From positions 4,270,608 through 4,334,607 of the forward strand of contig OX638345.1 of NCBI GenBank assembly GCA_951813535.1: 64,000 bases of DNA. Reading direction: 5' to 3'. Position numbers and translations under genes: made by a program. Of this stretch, positions 7,978 to 16,731 are shown piece after piece. Each line of letters begins with the position of its first letter. Positions within the stretch are counted from its first letter, which is position 1. This DNA is from an uncultured Dehalococcoidia bacterium. Lineage in GTDB: Bacteria > Chloroflexota > Dehalococcoidia > Lucifugimonadales > UBA3495. Below the pieces are notes generated by a model that was not told where the DNA came from, searched no databases, and saw only the letters and a program-made list of their open reading frames with translations.

Positions 7978-9198
7978 TTATGCCAGGGTCTCGTTTACCA
8001 GTGACAGGCCGCGTTCCAGTTTTGCGAGCCAATCCGGATCTGGCCGCATCACCGGAAACACGCACATCCGGAACAGGCAAACCGCTTCGCGCCGGGCGAG
8101 TTCATGCTCATCCCAGCCGAAGCGTTCGAGCGCGGCGTCCCTGAACGTCTTGCGATATGCCTCTTTGGCGGCGGCCCGCTCCGCGCTGACGGTTGTGGAA
8201 CTCCACCCGAGGTGGGCGAGGAAATTGCCTATATCCAGCAGCGGATCCCCGGGACCCGTTTCCTCGAAGTCCACCAGCACCATGTGCCCGTCTGGCAAAA
8301 CCAATAGCTGATCATCGTAGAAGTCGTTGTGCGCCAGGCTGGTCGGCTTCCACGAATCGACGAACGGATCCAGAGCCTTGATCGCGCTGCGGTAGGCTCG
8401 ACGCGCATCGCCGTGCTCCAGAACCGCGGGTTTGATCTCCCGCTTCGCGCCGCGATAGCGCCCTGCCAGGCCGAAGGGCTGTCGGGTGCGGGTCTCGACC
8501 GGTATGGCCCAGAGGCTTTGCAGCCCGTCCATCAGCGTCCCGGGATCCGGTTGCTTGCCTGCCCTTATGTTCTGCCGGAGATTCTCACCCGGGATCTCTG
8601 AAGTCCATACCACCGCACCTTCGCGCCAGTACCCTGCAATCCTGGGCACGCCAAATTGCGACCGCGCCACCAACTCGGCGGCTTCCAACAGCACGGGCAT
8701 CGCCGCCGGCTTCATTGCCCGCGCGTAAAACCTCGCCTTCCCCAGTCTATGTCGCAGCACGGCGTGGCTGCCCGGCCGGTATCGGATCACTTCAGCCCGT
8801 ATGCGCCGAGGCGGAATGGTCATCACGTGCTTTTTGATCAACCCCATTGCCGCTTCGGGATCACACACCTGGGAGAGACCCGGCAGTTCCGGATCGTCAG
8901 GAAAACGGAAAACCTGCGCGTGCTGCCCTTCGTCCCGCTGTACGGTGAACTGCTGGTTGGGGATGTAGACCTCTTCCGGCCATTCGATCTCGTAGGTTGC
9001 TCTGGCGCGCCGGCCCGGGACCTGAGTGGCCTCCAGGACCCGCACGTTCAGCGGTTCCAGTTCCTGACGGCCAAACACACCGCAATATGCATCCCAGGCC
9101 CAGTCTACGTCGAACAAATCGTGCCTAGCTGATGACTCCTCATCGCCCGAGACAACCGCCTTTGCATCGGGGTCATGTGCTGCAAGGAACGTGGCCAT
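7978..9198 (-). CDS. APH-fold phosphotransferase family protein with N-terminal extension
   Basis: 406 residues. The C-terminal half has a small-molecule kinase (aminoglycoside phosphotransferase/choline kinase-like) active site: H290-N291-D292 (LAHNDFYDDQ) as catalytic loop and D310 in VLVDFEETG as metal ligand, then DPLLDIGNFLAHLG. The N-terminal 120 residues (EEVYIPNQQF, HAQVFRFPDD) are unlike the usual N-lobe, though GSHAVLRHRL near 145 may be the remains of its ATP-binding strands. Substrate unknown; resistance is not implied. Start ATG 9198. Confidence 0.75.
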   Translation of the reverse strand: MATFLAAHDPDAKAVVSGDEESSARHDLFDVDWAWDAYCGVFGRQELEPLNVRVLEATQVPGRRARATYEIEWPEEVYIPNQQFTVQRDEGQHAQVFRFPDDPELPGLSQVCDPEAAMGLIKKHVMTIPPRRIRAEVIRYRPGSHAVLRHRLGKARFYARAMKPAAMPVLLEAAELVARSQFGVPRIAGYWREGAVVWTSEIPGENLRQNIRAGKQPDPGTLMDGLQSLWAIPVETRTRQPFGLAGRYRGAKREIKPAVLEHGDARRAYRSAIKALDPFVDSWKPTSLAHNDFYDDQLLVLPDGHMVLVDFEETGPGDPLLDIGNFLAHLGWSSTTVSAERAAAKEAYRKTFRDAALERFGWDEHELARREAVCLFRMCVFPVMRPDPDWLAKLERGLSLVNETLA

Positions 9199-9247
9199 TG
9201 AGATTCAATCAGCTGTTGTCGCTGTCCTCGCCTGAATCATCAGACTG

Positions 9248-10228
9248 CTACGCGGACGTGTCCGGGCTGGGCGTGTCCGGGCTGGGTGTGTCCGGGCTGG
9301 GCGTGTCCGGGCTGGGTGTGTCCGGGCTGGGCGTGTCCGGGCTGGGTGTGTCCGGGCTGGGCGTGTCCGGGCTGGGTGTGTCCGGGCTGGGCGTGTCCGG
9401 GCTGGGTGTGTCCGGGCTGGGCGTGTCCGGGCTGGGCGTCGCCGGGCTGGGCGTCGCCGGGCTGGGCGTCGCCGGGCTGGGCGTGGCCGGACTGGGCGTG
9501 GCCGGACTGGGCGTGGCCGGACTGGGCGTGGCCGGACTGGGCGTGGCCGGACTGGGCGTGGCCGGACTGGGCGTGGCCGGACTGGGCGTGGCCGGACTGG
9601 GCGTGGCCGGACTGGGCGTGGCCGGACTGGGCGTGGCCGGACTGGGCGTGGCCGGACTGGGCGTGGCCGGACTGGGCGTGGCCGGACTGGGCGTGGCCGG
9701 ACTGGGCGTGGCCGGACTGGGCGTGGCCGGACTGGGCGTGGCCGGCTCAGGAGTTTGCACTCCATCTGTTTGAGGCGACGCTTCGACCCGCTGCGTTACT
9801 TGTCCAACGGTCTGGGTCTGCGGGGTGGCTTGAGTAGCGGTATCGTCAGAATCATCGCTCACGGGTGTGATCTGAGTCACAGGAGTATCCACCCCGTCGT
9901 TGTCCGTGGTGGGGGTATCGATGCCGTCATTGTCCGTGGTCGGAGTATCGATGCCGTCATTGTCCGTGGTGGGGGTATCGATGCCGTCATTGTCCGTGGT
10001 CGGGGTATCGATGCCGTCATTGTCCGTGGTCGGGGTGTCCACACCGTCGTTGTCCGTTTCTGGATCATCGTCGTCCCCGTCATTTTCGTTCATCAACGCG
10101 GAGCCTCGGGTCAGAGACGCCATCGCAGCGGGGACCTCGCTGTCCGGGACGAAAATGGCGCCGCCCCAAACCAGGGAGAAACATAGCAGCAGCGACAAAC
10201 AGGCACTGGCGACTGATTTTGTCATCAT
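9248..10228 (-). CDS. Secreted low-complexity repeat protein
   Basis: 326 residues. A signal peptide ([19 protein letters not shown]) is followed by an acidic linker, six DNDG(I/V)DTPTT decapeptides, a short [12 protein letters not shown] spacer, and about 33 pentapeptides of PSPAT then PSPDT to the C-terminus. It probably lies outside the membrane as a rigid Pro/Thr/Ser-rich, possibly glycosylated stalk. No anchor, sortase signal or catalytic domain is visible. The repeat array will be prone to length change. It is divergent from the DUF1015 gene. Start ATG 10228, possibly ATG 10225. Confidence 0.75.
   Translation of the reverse strand: MMTKSVASACLSLLLCFSLVWGGAIFVPDSEVPAAMASLTRGSALMNENDGDDDDPETDNDGVDTPTTDNDGIDTPTTDNDGIDTPTTDNDGIDTPTTDNDGIDTPTTDNDGVDTPVTQITPVSDDSDDTATQATPQTQTVGQVTQRVEASPQTDGVQTPEPATPSPATPSPATPSPATPSPATPSPATPSPATPSPATPSPATPSPATPSPATPSPATPSPATPSPATPSPATPSPATPSPATPSPATPSPATPSPATPSPATPSPDTPSPDTPSPDTPSPDTPSPDTPSPDTPSPDTPSPDTPSPDTPSPDTPSPDTPSPDTSA
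9258..9737. repeat. 15-bp tandem repeat, 32 full units, in three sequence blocks
   Basis: 32 head-to-tail 15-bp units plus one degenerate unit at 9738-9752. Twelve units of GTGTCCGGGCTGGGY (9258-9437) alternate in the last base, so the local period is 30 bp. Three units of GTCGCCGGGCTGGGC follow (9438-9482), then seventeen nearly identical GTGGCCGGACTGGGC units (9483-9737). The frame is kept, encoding PSPDT or PSPAT on the minus strand. There are no spacers, so it is not a CRISPR array. Confidence 0.95.
9879..10060. repeat. 30-bp tandem repeat, six units
   Basis: Six 30-bp units built on TGTCCGTGGTCGGGGTATCG followed by ATGCCGTCAT, encoding [10 protein letters not shown] (outer units DNDGVDTP) in the secreted repeat protein. 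Inner units differ at only one or two positions. Confidence 0.85.
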
Positions 10229-10551
10229 TCACCTCGCTCCGCGACTTATAGCGATCCTCGCTGACGGTATCTACGGCGATATGCCGCAAATTGTCGCACC
10301 AAACAATCGCAACCCACTGCCATCTTACGAGATTTGCGCCGAAGGTGCATATCCATCTGACTGCTTTGTTCGTGCCGGGACTGCGCCGAGTGCCCACATC
10401 TCGTTGAACTTCCCGGCCCAACGCTTTGGGATGCCCAGGGTGGCCCATTGATTGCGGCACAGGTTTCCGGCGGTGGTATCCGGCCGTCCTGCCGGCCAAC
10501 ACCCGCTATCGTATAATGCACCCCAACCAAACTGCCGGAGCCCATAAAGCC
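10229..10551. promoter_or_regulatory. Divergent intergenic region with a TATAAT box
   Basis: 323 bp between the divergent repeat-protein and DUF1015 genes. A TATAAT at 10512-10517 lies 34 bp before the DUF1015 ATG and could be its -10; no good -35 is seen. A small GCCGG/CCGGC hairpin lies near 10480-10496. Nothing coding is visible. Confidence 0.4.
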
Positions 10552-11835
10552 ATGGCCACCATCAGACCCTTCCGCGGTTGCCGCTACGATCCTGCTGCCG
10601 TGGGCAACCTTTCCTCTGTAATCTGCCCGCCCTACGACATGATCGGGCCGGATCTCAAAGCCGAGTTGCAGCAGCGCAGCCCCTACAACGCGGTCCACCT
10701 CGAGGGCGGCGAACAGCCCGATCCGGTGGACCCCCAGGCCGGCTACCAGCAGGCGGCGACGCTGTTCCAGGAATGGCTCGCCCAGGGCAAGATCAGCCGC
10801 GAGGATTCTCCCGCGTTCTACGTCATGCGCCACGCCTACGACTTCGGCGGACGGCGTTACCAGCACCTTGGCCTTTTCGCCGACGTCCTGGTGGAGGACT
10901 ACGATGCCGGGTCCGTCCTGCCCCACGAGTTCACCCGCGAGCCGTCCGTGCTGGATCGTGTGGCGTTGCTGGACGCCTGCCAGGCCCAGTTCAGCCCCAT
11001 CATGTCCCTGTACCGCGATTCCGAAGGCGACCTCCGCCGCATCCTCGACAACACCATCGCGGCGTCACCGGACGCCTCCGCCACGACTCCGGCCGGAGGC
11101 AACGCCGAGTTCTGGTGCATCACCGACGTGGACGCCCAGGAGACCATCGTCGATGCCTTCGCCGGCCGCCCCGTGTTCCTCGCCGACGGCCACCATCGTT
11201 ACGAGGCCGCGCTCCGCTATCGCCGCAGCCGGCCGGAAGCGGAACAGTCCGACGACCTCGCGGCCAGCAACTACGTGATGATGGCCCTCATCGAATTCGA
11301 CGACCCCGGCCTGCTCCTGCTGCCCTATCACCGCGTCGCCGGCGGCATGTCGCCCGACCTGCTTGATGCCGTGCGCGCCAAAATGGGCGAGTATTTCGAG
11401 TCGCGACCCCTGAACCCCAACATTACGCCGCAGGCAGCCGTCGCCGATGTTGCCCGCATCGGCGAAAACTCCCACTGCTTCGCCGTCTTCTGGGCGGACG
11501 CTCCGCCCACCATCCATACTCTCCGCTCCGACGTGGACTCGGCCTCCTGGGGCCAGTTGGCGGTCTCCGAGGCGTGGGTTTTGCAGGAACGGGTGCTCTC
11601 GCCGGTGCTGGGAGATTCCCTGGCCCAGCATATTGATTACAGCCCCGACCACGAGGCCATCGTCCAGCAGGTCAACGTCGGCGAGCAGCAGGCCGCCATC
11701 CTGCTCAAGCCCTTCCCGCTGGAACCCTTCCGCCAGATCGTCAGCGCCGGCAACCGCCTCCCGCCCAAGTCGACCTTCTTCTACCCCAAGCTCCCCACCG
11801 GGCTGGTGATCAATCAACTCTCCGGCAGCATCTAG
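10552..11835 (+). CDS. DUF1015 family protein
   Basis: 427 residues. The family signature is clear: IRPFRGCRYDP, ICPPYDMI near residue 26, SPYNAVHLE near 45, DVLVEDY near 107, VLPHEFT near 117, and the hallmark FLADGHHRYEAALRY near 208. DUF1015 proteins are widespread and of unknown biochemical function; the DGHHRYE motif suggests a metal- or phosphate-binding site. ATG 10552 was chosen because the family starts with the IRPFRG strand; an in-frame start at 10516 has no homology. Uma2 genes follow on the same strand after 16 bp. Confidence 0.9.
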   Translation: MATIRPFRGCRYDPAAVGNLSSVICPPYDMIGPDLKAELQQRSPYNAVHLEGGEQPDPVDPQAGYQQAATLFQEWLAQGKISREDSPAFYVMRHAYDFGGRRYQHLGLFADVLVEDYDAGSVLPHEFTREPSVLDRVALLDACQAQFSPIMSLYRDSEGDLRRILDNTIAASPDASATTPAGGNAEFWCITDVDAQETIVDAFAGRPVFLADGHHRYEAALRYRRSRPEAEQSDDLAASNYVMMALIEFDDPGLLLLPYHRVAGGMSPDLLDAVRAKMGEYFESRPLNPNITPQAAVADVARIGENSHCFAVFWADAPPTIHTLRSDVDSASWGQLAVSEAWVLQERVLSPVLGDSLAQHIDYSPDHEAIVQQVNVGEQQAAILLKPFPLEPFRQIVSAGNRLPPKSTFFYPKLPTGLVINQLSGSI

Positions 11836-11851
11836 TCCGCGAGGTGACGCC

Positions 11852-12436
11852 ATGACCACCACCGTCCTGCCCGCACAAACCTCCACGCCAACCCGGCGCC
11901 GCTTCACCGTGGAAGAATACTGCGCCATGGCCGAAGCCGGCATCTTGGCGGAAGAAGAGCGCGTCGAGTTGCTGGACGGAGAAATATTCGTAATGCCTCC
12001 CATTGGACCTCCCCACGAAGACGGAACCACTCGGTTGAGCAGAGATCTGATCCTCCGACTCGGCGACCGCGCCTGGGTGCGTGTTCAGAACTCAGTACGG
12101 CTCAACGATTACGGCCTTCCTGAGCCAGACATTGCGATCGTACGCCTTCGCGACGATTACCACCGGGAGCGACCCACCCCGGCCGACGTGCTGCTGGTAA
12201 TCGAGATCGCGGACAGTTCTCTACGTTATGACCGCCAGCTGAAACTCCCGCGCTACGCCGCCGCCGGCATCCCCGAAGTGTGGATCGCCAACGTTCCCGC
12301 CCGCCAGGTGGAAGCCTTCCACGACCCCGTCGACGGCGTATACCAGAGCAGCCGCATCGTACCCGCCGCCGGCCGGATCAGCCCCCGGGCCTTCCCCGAC
12401 GTGGTGCTGACCGTGGGCGACTTCCTGCTCGCCTGA
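11852..12436 (+). CDS. Uma2 family protein, first of a tandem triplet
   Basis: 194 residues. Active-site pattern D93 (EPDIAIV), E118 (VLLVIEIADSS) and K131 (DRQLKLPRYAAAGIPEVW). RBS GAGGTGA just before ATG 11852 is repeated before the next two genes. First and third copies of this triplet agree over their whole length, while the second copy differs in the middle. The last 65 codons are almost the same in all three, which suggests gene conversion. Cellular role unknown. Confidence 0.9.
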   Translation: MTTTVLPAQTSTPTRRRFTVEEYCAMAEAGILAEEERVELLDGEIFVMPPIGPPHEDGTTRLSRDLILRLGDRAWVRVQNSVRLNDYGLPEPDIAIVRLRDDYHRERPTPADVLLVIEIADSSLRYDRQLKLPRYAAAGIPEVWIANVPARQVEAFHDPVDGVYQSSRIVPAAGRISPRAFPDVVLTVGDFLLA

Positions 12437-12463
12437 CACCCGCCCCGCCCGCGAGGTGACGCC

Positions 12464-13048
12464 ATGACCACAACTGCCCTGCCCGCGCAAACCGCCACGC
12501 CAACCCGGCGCCGGTTCACCGTGGAAGAGTTCTACACCATGGCCGAGGCCGGCATTCTGGCTGCGGATGAACGCCTGGAACTGCTAAGTGGAGAAGTATT
12601 TGTAATGGCGCCTATTGGAGCGGCTCACGCGGACATCACAGACCTCTTCGATGACTTTTTCAAGTCCTCGTTGCGGGGTCGCGCTCGCGTGCGGGTACAG
12701 GGGCCGTTGAGAATCGACGACACCACATTACTGTATCCGGACCTCGCGGTGCTCCATCTGCGGTCGGACTACCGTCACCGTCTGCCCGGACCGGAGGATG
12801 TACTCTTGGTCATCGAGGTATCCGACAGCTCGATACGGCGCGACCGTGAGGCCAAATTGTCTCGCTACGCCGCGGCTGGCATCCCCGAGGTGTGGATCGC
12901 CAACGTGCCCGACTGCCAGGTGGAAGCCTTCCACGACCCCGTCGACGGCGTCTACCAGAGCAGCCGCATCGTCCCGGCCGACGGCCGGATCAGTCCCCGC
13001 ACCTTTCCCGACGTGGTGCTCGCTGTGGGCGACTTTCTGCTCGAATGA
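12464..13048 (+). CDS. Uma2 family protein, second of a tandem triplet
   Basis: 194 residues with D93 (YPDLAVL), E118 (VLLVIEVSDSS) and K131 (DREAKLSRYAAAGIPEVW). Residues 52-130 are clearly different from copies one and three (GAAHADITDLFDDFFKSSL against GPPHE-type sequence), while the first 50 and last 60 residues are shared. The divergent block covers the expected DNA-facing and active-site part. Spacing to the next gene is 9 bp, so the three genes are one operon. Confidence 0.9.
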   Translation: MTTTALPAQTATPTRRRFTVEEFYTMAEAGILAADERLELLSGEVFVMAPIGAAHADITDLFDDFFKSSLRGRARVRVQGPLRIDDTTLLYPDLAVLHLRSDYRHRLPGPEDVLLVIEVSDSSIRRDREAKLSRYAAAGIPEVWIANVPDCQVEAFHDPVDGVYQSSRIVPADGRISPRTFPDVVLAVGDFLLE

Positions 13049-13057
13049 GGTGACGCC

Positions 13058-13642
13058 ATGACTACAACTGCCCTGCCCGAACAAACCGCGGCGCCGGCCC
13101 GGCGCCGCTTCACCGTGGACGAGTACTGCGCCATGGCCGATGCCGGTATCTTTGCGGAAGAAGAGCGGATCGAACTGCTGGACGGAGAGATATTCGTAAT
13201 GCCCCCTATTGGACCTCCCCACGAATTCGGCACTGACCTGCTTAACCGTGAGCTGGCACATCTTCTTTACGACCGAGCTCTCGTGAGGGTTCAGAACTCG
13301 CTCCGACTGGACGACTATGGACTGCCCGAGCCGGACATCGCCGTCGTCAGGTTCCGGGACGACTACCACCGGAACCGACCCACCCCGGCCGACGTGCTGC
13401 TGGTGATCGAGATCGCGGACAGCTCACTGCGTTACGACCGCAACGTAAAACTACCGCGCTACGCCGCCGCCGGCATCCCCGAGGTGTGGATCGCCAACGT
13501 GCCCGCCCGCCAGGTGGAAGCCTTCCACGACCCCGTCGACGGCGTCTACCAGAGCAGCCGCATCGTCCCGGCCGACGGCCGGATCAGTCCCCGCACCTTC
13601 CCCGACGTGGTGCTCACTGTGGGCGACTTCCTGCTCGCCTAA
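13058..13642 (+). CDS. Uma2 family protein, third of a tandem triplet
   Basis: 194 residues with D93 (EPDIAVV), E118 (VLLVIEIADSS) and K131 (DRNVKLPRYAAAGIPEVW). It follows the second copy by 9 bp and is closest to the first. After its stop there is a 185-bp gap holding the promoter of the aminotransferase gene. Confidence 0.9.
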   Translation: MTTTALPEQTAAPARRRFTVDEYCAMADAGIFAEEERIELLDGEIFVMPPIGPPHEFGTDLLNRELAHLLYDRALVRVQNSLRLDDYGLPEPDIAVVRFRDDYHRNRPTPADVLLVIEIADSSLRYDRNVKLPRYAAAGIPEVWIANVPARQVEAFHDPVDGVYQSSRIVPADGRISPRTFPDVVLTVGDFLLA

Positions 13643-13696
13643 ATGTGAGGACCACCGTGTCCATTCGGACCCGCACGGAACGAATTCGTAAATCCT

Positions 13697-13705
13697 TGCT
13701 ATAAT
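13697..13705 (+). promoter_or_regulatory. Extended -10 element upstream of class V aminotransferase
   Basis: TGC followed by TATAAT (13700-13705) is a textbook extended -10 box. No -35 is recognisable at the right distance. It lies 122 bp before ATG 13828, so a leader of over 100 nt would be made. Confidence 0.5.
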
Positions 13706-13827
13706 ATTCGCCGCGTGTCACCAATCCCACGCTGTAATCCGCCGCCGCACGACGCGGCGATCCGACGACGAAAGTCACCCATCCACCAACATTCGCCACC
13801 TTCGCGTGACTCCCAGGAGCTTTCCCG

Positions 13828-14943
13828 ATGACCTTGACCAAGATTGCCCCCCAGAACCTGCGCACCCCCGGTCCCACTCCCATCCCCGACGACATCGTCG
13901 ACGAGATGTCCCTGCCCATGATCAACCACCGGGGGCCCGAGTTCAAGGAGCTGATCGAGGCCACCACCGACGGCCTGAAGCAGGTCTTCATGACCACCAA
14001 TGACCTGTATATCCTCACCTCCAGCGGCACCGGCGCGCTGGAGGCCGCCGTGGTCAACACCCTGTCCCCCGGCGACAAGGTCATCGCCGCCACCGCCGGC
14101 TCCTTCGGCGACCGCTTCGTCCAGATCGCCGAGGGCTACGGCGCCGACGTGACCCGCATGGACTTCGAGTGGGGCGACGCCATCGACCCCGAGGCCATCC
14201 GCGCCGAGCTCCAGAAAGACCCCGAAATCAAGGCCGTGCTCGTCACCCACAACGAGACCTCCACCGGCGTGACCCACGACCTCGAATCTATCGCCCGCGT
14301 GGTCAAGGGCGAGTTCGACAAGCTGCTGCTGGTTGACGCCGTCAGCAGTCTGGGTTGCATCCCCCTCCCCGTGGACGGGTGGAACTGCGACCTCGTGGCC
14401 ACCGGCTCCCAGAAGGGCTTCATGATCCCGCCCGGTCTGGCCTTCATCAGCATCAGCGCCCGCGGTTGGGAAGCCTACGAAAACGCCAAAATGCCCCGGT
14501 TCTACTTCGACCTGATGGCCGCCGAGCGCTCGCTCGTTCGGGGCCAGACGCCCTGGACGCCCAACGTCGCGCTGCTTTACGGCCTGCGGCTGGGCCTCGA
14601 CCACATCCTTGGCGAAGGCCTGGAGAACGTGTACGAGCGTCACGCTGAGGTCGCCGACTACTGCCGCGCCGGCGTCAAGGCCCTGGGCCTGGAACTCCTC
14701 GCCAACGACGAATCCCGCGCCTCCAACACCGTCACCGGCATCAAGATGCCCGAGGACATCGATGGCGGCCGGCTCATGTCCATGATGCGCGAGGACGAAG
14801 GCGTCGTCCTGGCCGGCGGCCAGGGCAAGCTCACCGGACACTGCTTCCGCATCGGCCACCTGGGCTGGGTGACCAAAGACGACATCACCGAGGTCCTGGA
14901 AGCCCTGGAGCGCGTGCTCCCCAAGGTCGGTTTCAAGAGTTAG
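13828..14943 (+). CDS. Class V aminotransferase (alanine-glyoxylate/serine-pyruvate type)
   Basis: 371 residues, PLP-dependent. The opening LRTPGPTPIPDDI is typical of alanine-glyoxylate and serine-glyoxylate aminotransferases. SSGTGALEAAVVN lies at 65-77, HNETSTG near 141, LLVDAVSSLG near 168, and the PLP lysine is K196 in ATGSQKGF. It could act in glyoxylate or serine metabolism, or in ureidoglycine transamination (PucG-type); the sequence does not decide. RBS AGGAG lies before ATG 13828. Confidence 0.9.
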   Translation: MTLTKIAPQNLRTPGPTPIPDDIVDEMSLPMINHRGPEFKELIEATTDGLKQVFMTTNDLYILTSSGTGALEAAVVNTLSPGDKVIAATAGSFGDRFVQIAEGYGADVTRMDFEWGDAIDPEAIRAELQKDPEIKAVLVTHNETSTGVTHDLESIARVVKGEFDKLLLVDAVSSLGCIPLPVDGWNCDLVATGSQKGFMIPPGLAFISISARGWEAYENAKMPRFYFDLMAAERSLVRGQTPWTPNVALLYGLRLGLDHILGEGLENVYERHAEVADYCRAGVKALGLELLANDESRASNTVTGIKMPEDIDGGRLMSMMREDEGVVLAGGQGKLTGHCFRIGHLGWVTKDDITEVLEALERVLPKVGFKS

Positions 14944-14962
14944 TCGCCCACGAAAATAGTCA

Positions 14963-14979
14963 GGGGCGAATGATCATTC
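14963..14979. repeat. Decayed copy of the AGGGGCGAATGATC palindrome
   Basis: AGGGGCGAATGATCATTC is intact, but the expected GCCCCT arm is lost or displaced (ATTCGCCT about 13 bp further on). It lies between the aminotransferase stop and the coiled-coil gene. Confidence 0.6.
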
Positions 14980-15018
14980 TGTGGTATTAAACATTCGCCT
15001 CAGCGTTTATCTACTGTC

Positions 15019-15480
15019 ATGTCTTCAGTCTCTCAACTGCAACAGGCAATGGCGGCCCTGCGTCTGTCCCTGGCGGAGATGCGCCATAAGGAAGAACAGC
15101 TGGACGCCAGCATCGCCCAGTTCCGCACCCAGTTGCGCCGTCTGCCCCGGCAGACCATCTACGGCCGCGCCCCGCTGGACATGGCCCTCTCGGCAATGGG
15201 CGAGGTCGAAGAACGGCTGCGGGACGCCGAGGAGAACCACCGGCGCCTGCTCACCATCAAGAAGGCGGCTTTGGACGAACTCGCCGCCCTGGAATCGGTC
15301 CAGCAGGTCGACACGGCTCGCAAGGAACTGGCCCAGCTGAAACAGCGGGCCGGCCGCCACGATCCTTCGCCCGACACCGCGGCGGAAATCCGTCGCCTCG
15401 AACAGTTCATCGCCGAACACAGCAAGCGCGCCGAGCAGGCGATCACCGCCAGCTTCGAGGAGCGACGCAACCAGCGTTAG
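15019..15480 (+). CDS. Coiled-coil hypothetical protein
   Basis: 153 residues, almost all helical: long runs of Glu, Arg, Gln and Ala with heptad-like spacing (residues 5-40, 60-105 and 115-150), broken by RLPRQTIYGRAPLDM near 41-55. No signal peptide, membrane segment or catalytic motif. No family recognised. It stands alone between the aminotransferase and an LLM gene. The low-complexity helical make-up means weak database hits to other coiled coils would be uninformative. Confidence 0.6.
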   Translation: MSSVSQLQQAMAALRLSLAEMRHKEEQLDASIAQFRTQLRRLPRQTIYGRAPLDMALSAMGEVEERLRDAEENHRRLLTIKKAALDELAALESVQQVDTARKELAQLKQRAGRHDPSPDTAAEIRRLEQFIAEHSKRAEQAITASFEERRNQR

Positions 15481-15624
15481 CATCGGACCCGCTGCTCATC
15501 TGGCAACTCCATGATGGACCGCCCCATGTGGTCCGATCCCGCTATACTGTCAACCCGTAACCACGACGCGCCGCACGACAAGTTTTGGCGGCAACGCCAG
15601 AAAGGATCGCAGGAGCATCACAGC

Positions 15625-16728
15625 ATGAAAGCATCCTATCTCGGCGCCATGGGATACGCTCACCGGCGGGATTTCCCGCCCACCTGGCCCACCCCGCCGT
15701 CCTACAGCGACCCTGCGACCTCGGTGCAGAGCTACCAGGACGGCATCGAGGAGTGCGAGTTCGCCGAGGAAATGGGCTTCGAGTGGGTCAGCTTCTCCGA
15801 GCACCACTACTCCGGCCGCATCGCCACCGGCACGCCGGCCGTGATGGCCGCCGCGGTGGCGGAGCGGTGCAAGTCGGTCAAGATCGCCATGCTGGGGCCG
15901 TTGCTCCCCCTCAACAACCCGGTCCGCGCGGCCGAAGAGCTCACCCTGCTGGATAACATCACCAACGGTCGCCTCGTTATGGGCTTCCTGCGCGGCACTC
16001 CCAACGAGGACCAGGTGTACGGCGTCCACCCCTCCGAAGGCCGGGAGCGTCTGCTCGAAGGCATGGACCTGATCCTCAAAGCCATGACCGAACCCGAGCC
16101 CTTCTCCTGGGAAGGCCGCTACTACCAGTACCGCACCGTGGCCGTGTGGCCCCGGCCGGTGCAGCAACCCTTCCCGTCCGCCCTGGTGGCCACCCGCAGC
16201 GATGACGCGGTGCAATACGCCGCAGAGCACGGATTGGGCCTCGGCGTATCCTTCGTGCCCTGGGAACAGGTTGCGGGCATCACCGAGAGATACCTCCGCT
16301 GGTGCGACGAGGCCGGCTGGCAGCCGGAACCGGACCAGTTGGTGTTTCGCGGCAGCATCTACCTGGCCGAAACCGACCAACAGGCGCAGGATTGGTTCCG
16401 TCAGCAGACCGACCAGGGTCGCGCCCCCGGCATGGCTCTGCGCTCCTCCGTATCCCAGGTGATCCAGGCCTCCCGGGCCGGCCAGGACGTTGACTACCGG
16501 AACGTGTTCGCCGGCAGCGCCAGCGGAGACATCGTGGGCGGCGCTCCCGGCCTCACCTTCGTCGGCGGTCCCGACACCGTCTTCGAGCAGATCAAGGCCT
16601 ATCACGACCAGTGCGGCACCGGCGTCATTGACCTCTTCTTCCAGCAGCCCAGCCTGACTCACCGCGACGTGATGACCGAAATCGACCTGTTCGGCCGCGA
16701 GGTCCTGCCTCGCCTCAAGGAGTTGTAG
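15625..16728 (+). CDS. LLM class flavin-dependent monooxygenase
   Basis: 367 residues of the bacterial luciferase-like fold: FEWVSFSEHHYS near residue 52, KIAMLGPLLPLNNPV near 87, TNGRLVMGFLRGTPNEDQVYG near 113, and RPVQQPFPSALVATRSDDA near 178. ATG 15625 has AGGAG at 15611-15615 and fits the family N-terminus; the frame is open further upstream without homology. A TATACT -10-like box lies at 15543-15548. The alpha/beta hydrolase begins 4 bp after the stop, suggesting a two-gene catabolic unit. Substrate unknown. Confidence 0.9.
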   Translation: MKASYLGAMGYAHRRDFPPTWPTPPSYSDPATSVQSYQDGIEECEFAEEMGFEWVSFSEHHYSGRIATGTPAVMAAAVAERCKSVKIAMLGPLLPLNNPVRAAEELTLLDNITNGRLVMGFLRGTPNEDQVYGVHPSEGRERLLEGMDLILKAMTEPEPFSWEGRYYQYRTVAVWPRPVQQPFPSALVATRSDDAVQYAAEHGLGLGVSFVPWEQVAGITERYLRWCDEAGWQPEPDQLVFRGSIYLAETDQQAQDWFRQQTDQGRAPGMALRSSVSQVIQASRAGQDVDYRNVFAGSASGDIVGGAPGLTFVGGPDTVFEQIKAYHDQCGTGVIDLFFQQPSLTHRDVMTEIDLFGREVLPRLKEL

Positions 16729-16731
16729 CGG

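Noticed and set aside
9132-9837. Open frames of 180-213 codons on the plus strand and another minus frame across the 15-bp array
   Set aside because: A 15-bp repeat without stops is open in several frames. Only the 9248-10228 minus frame continues into a signal peptide and a second repeat type.
9258-10060. CRISPR-like regular repeats
   Set aside because: Units are directly head to tail at 15 and 30 bp with no unique spacers, and they lie inside a coding frame.
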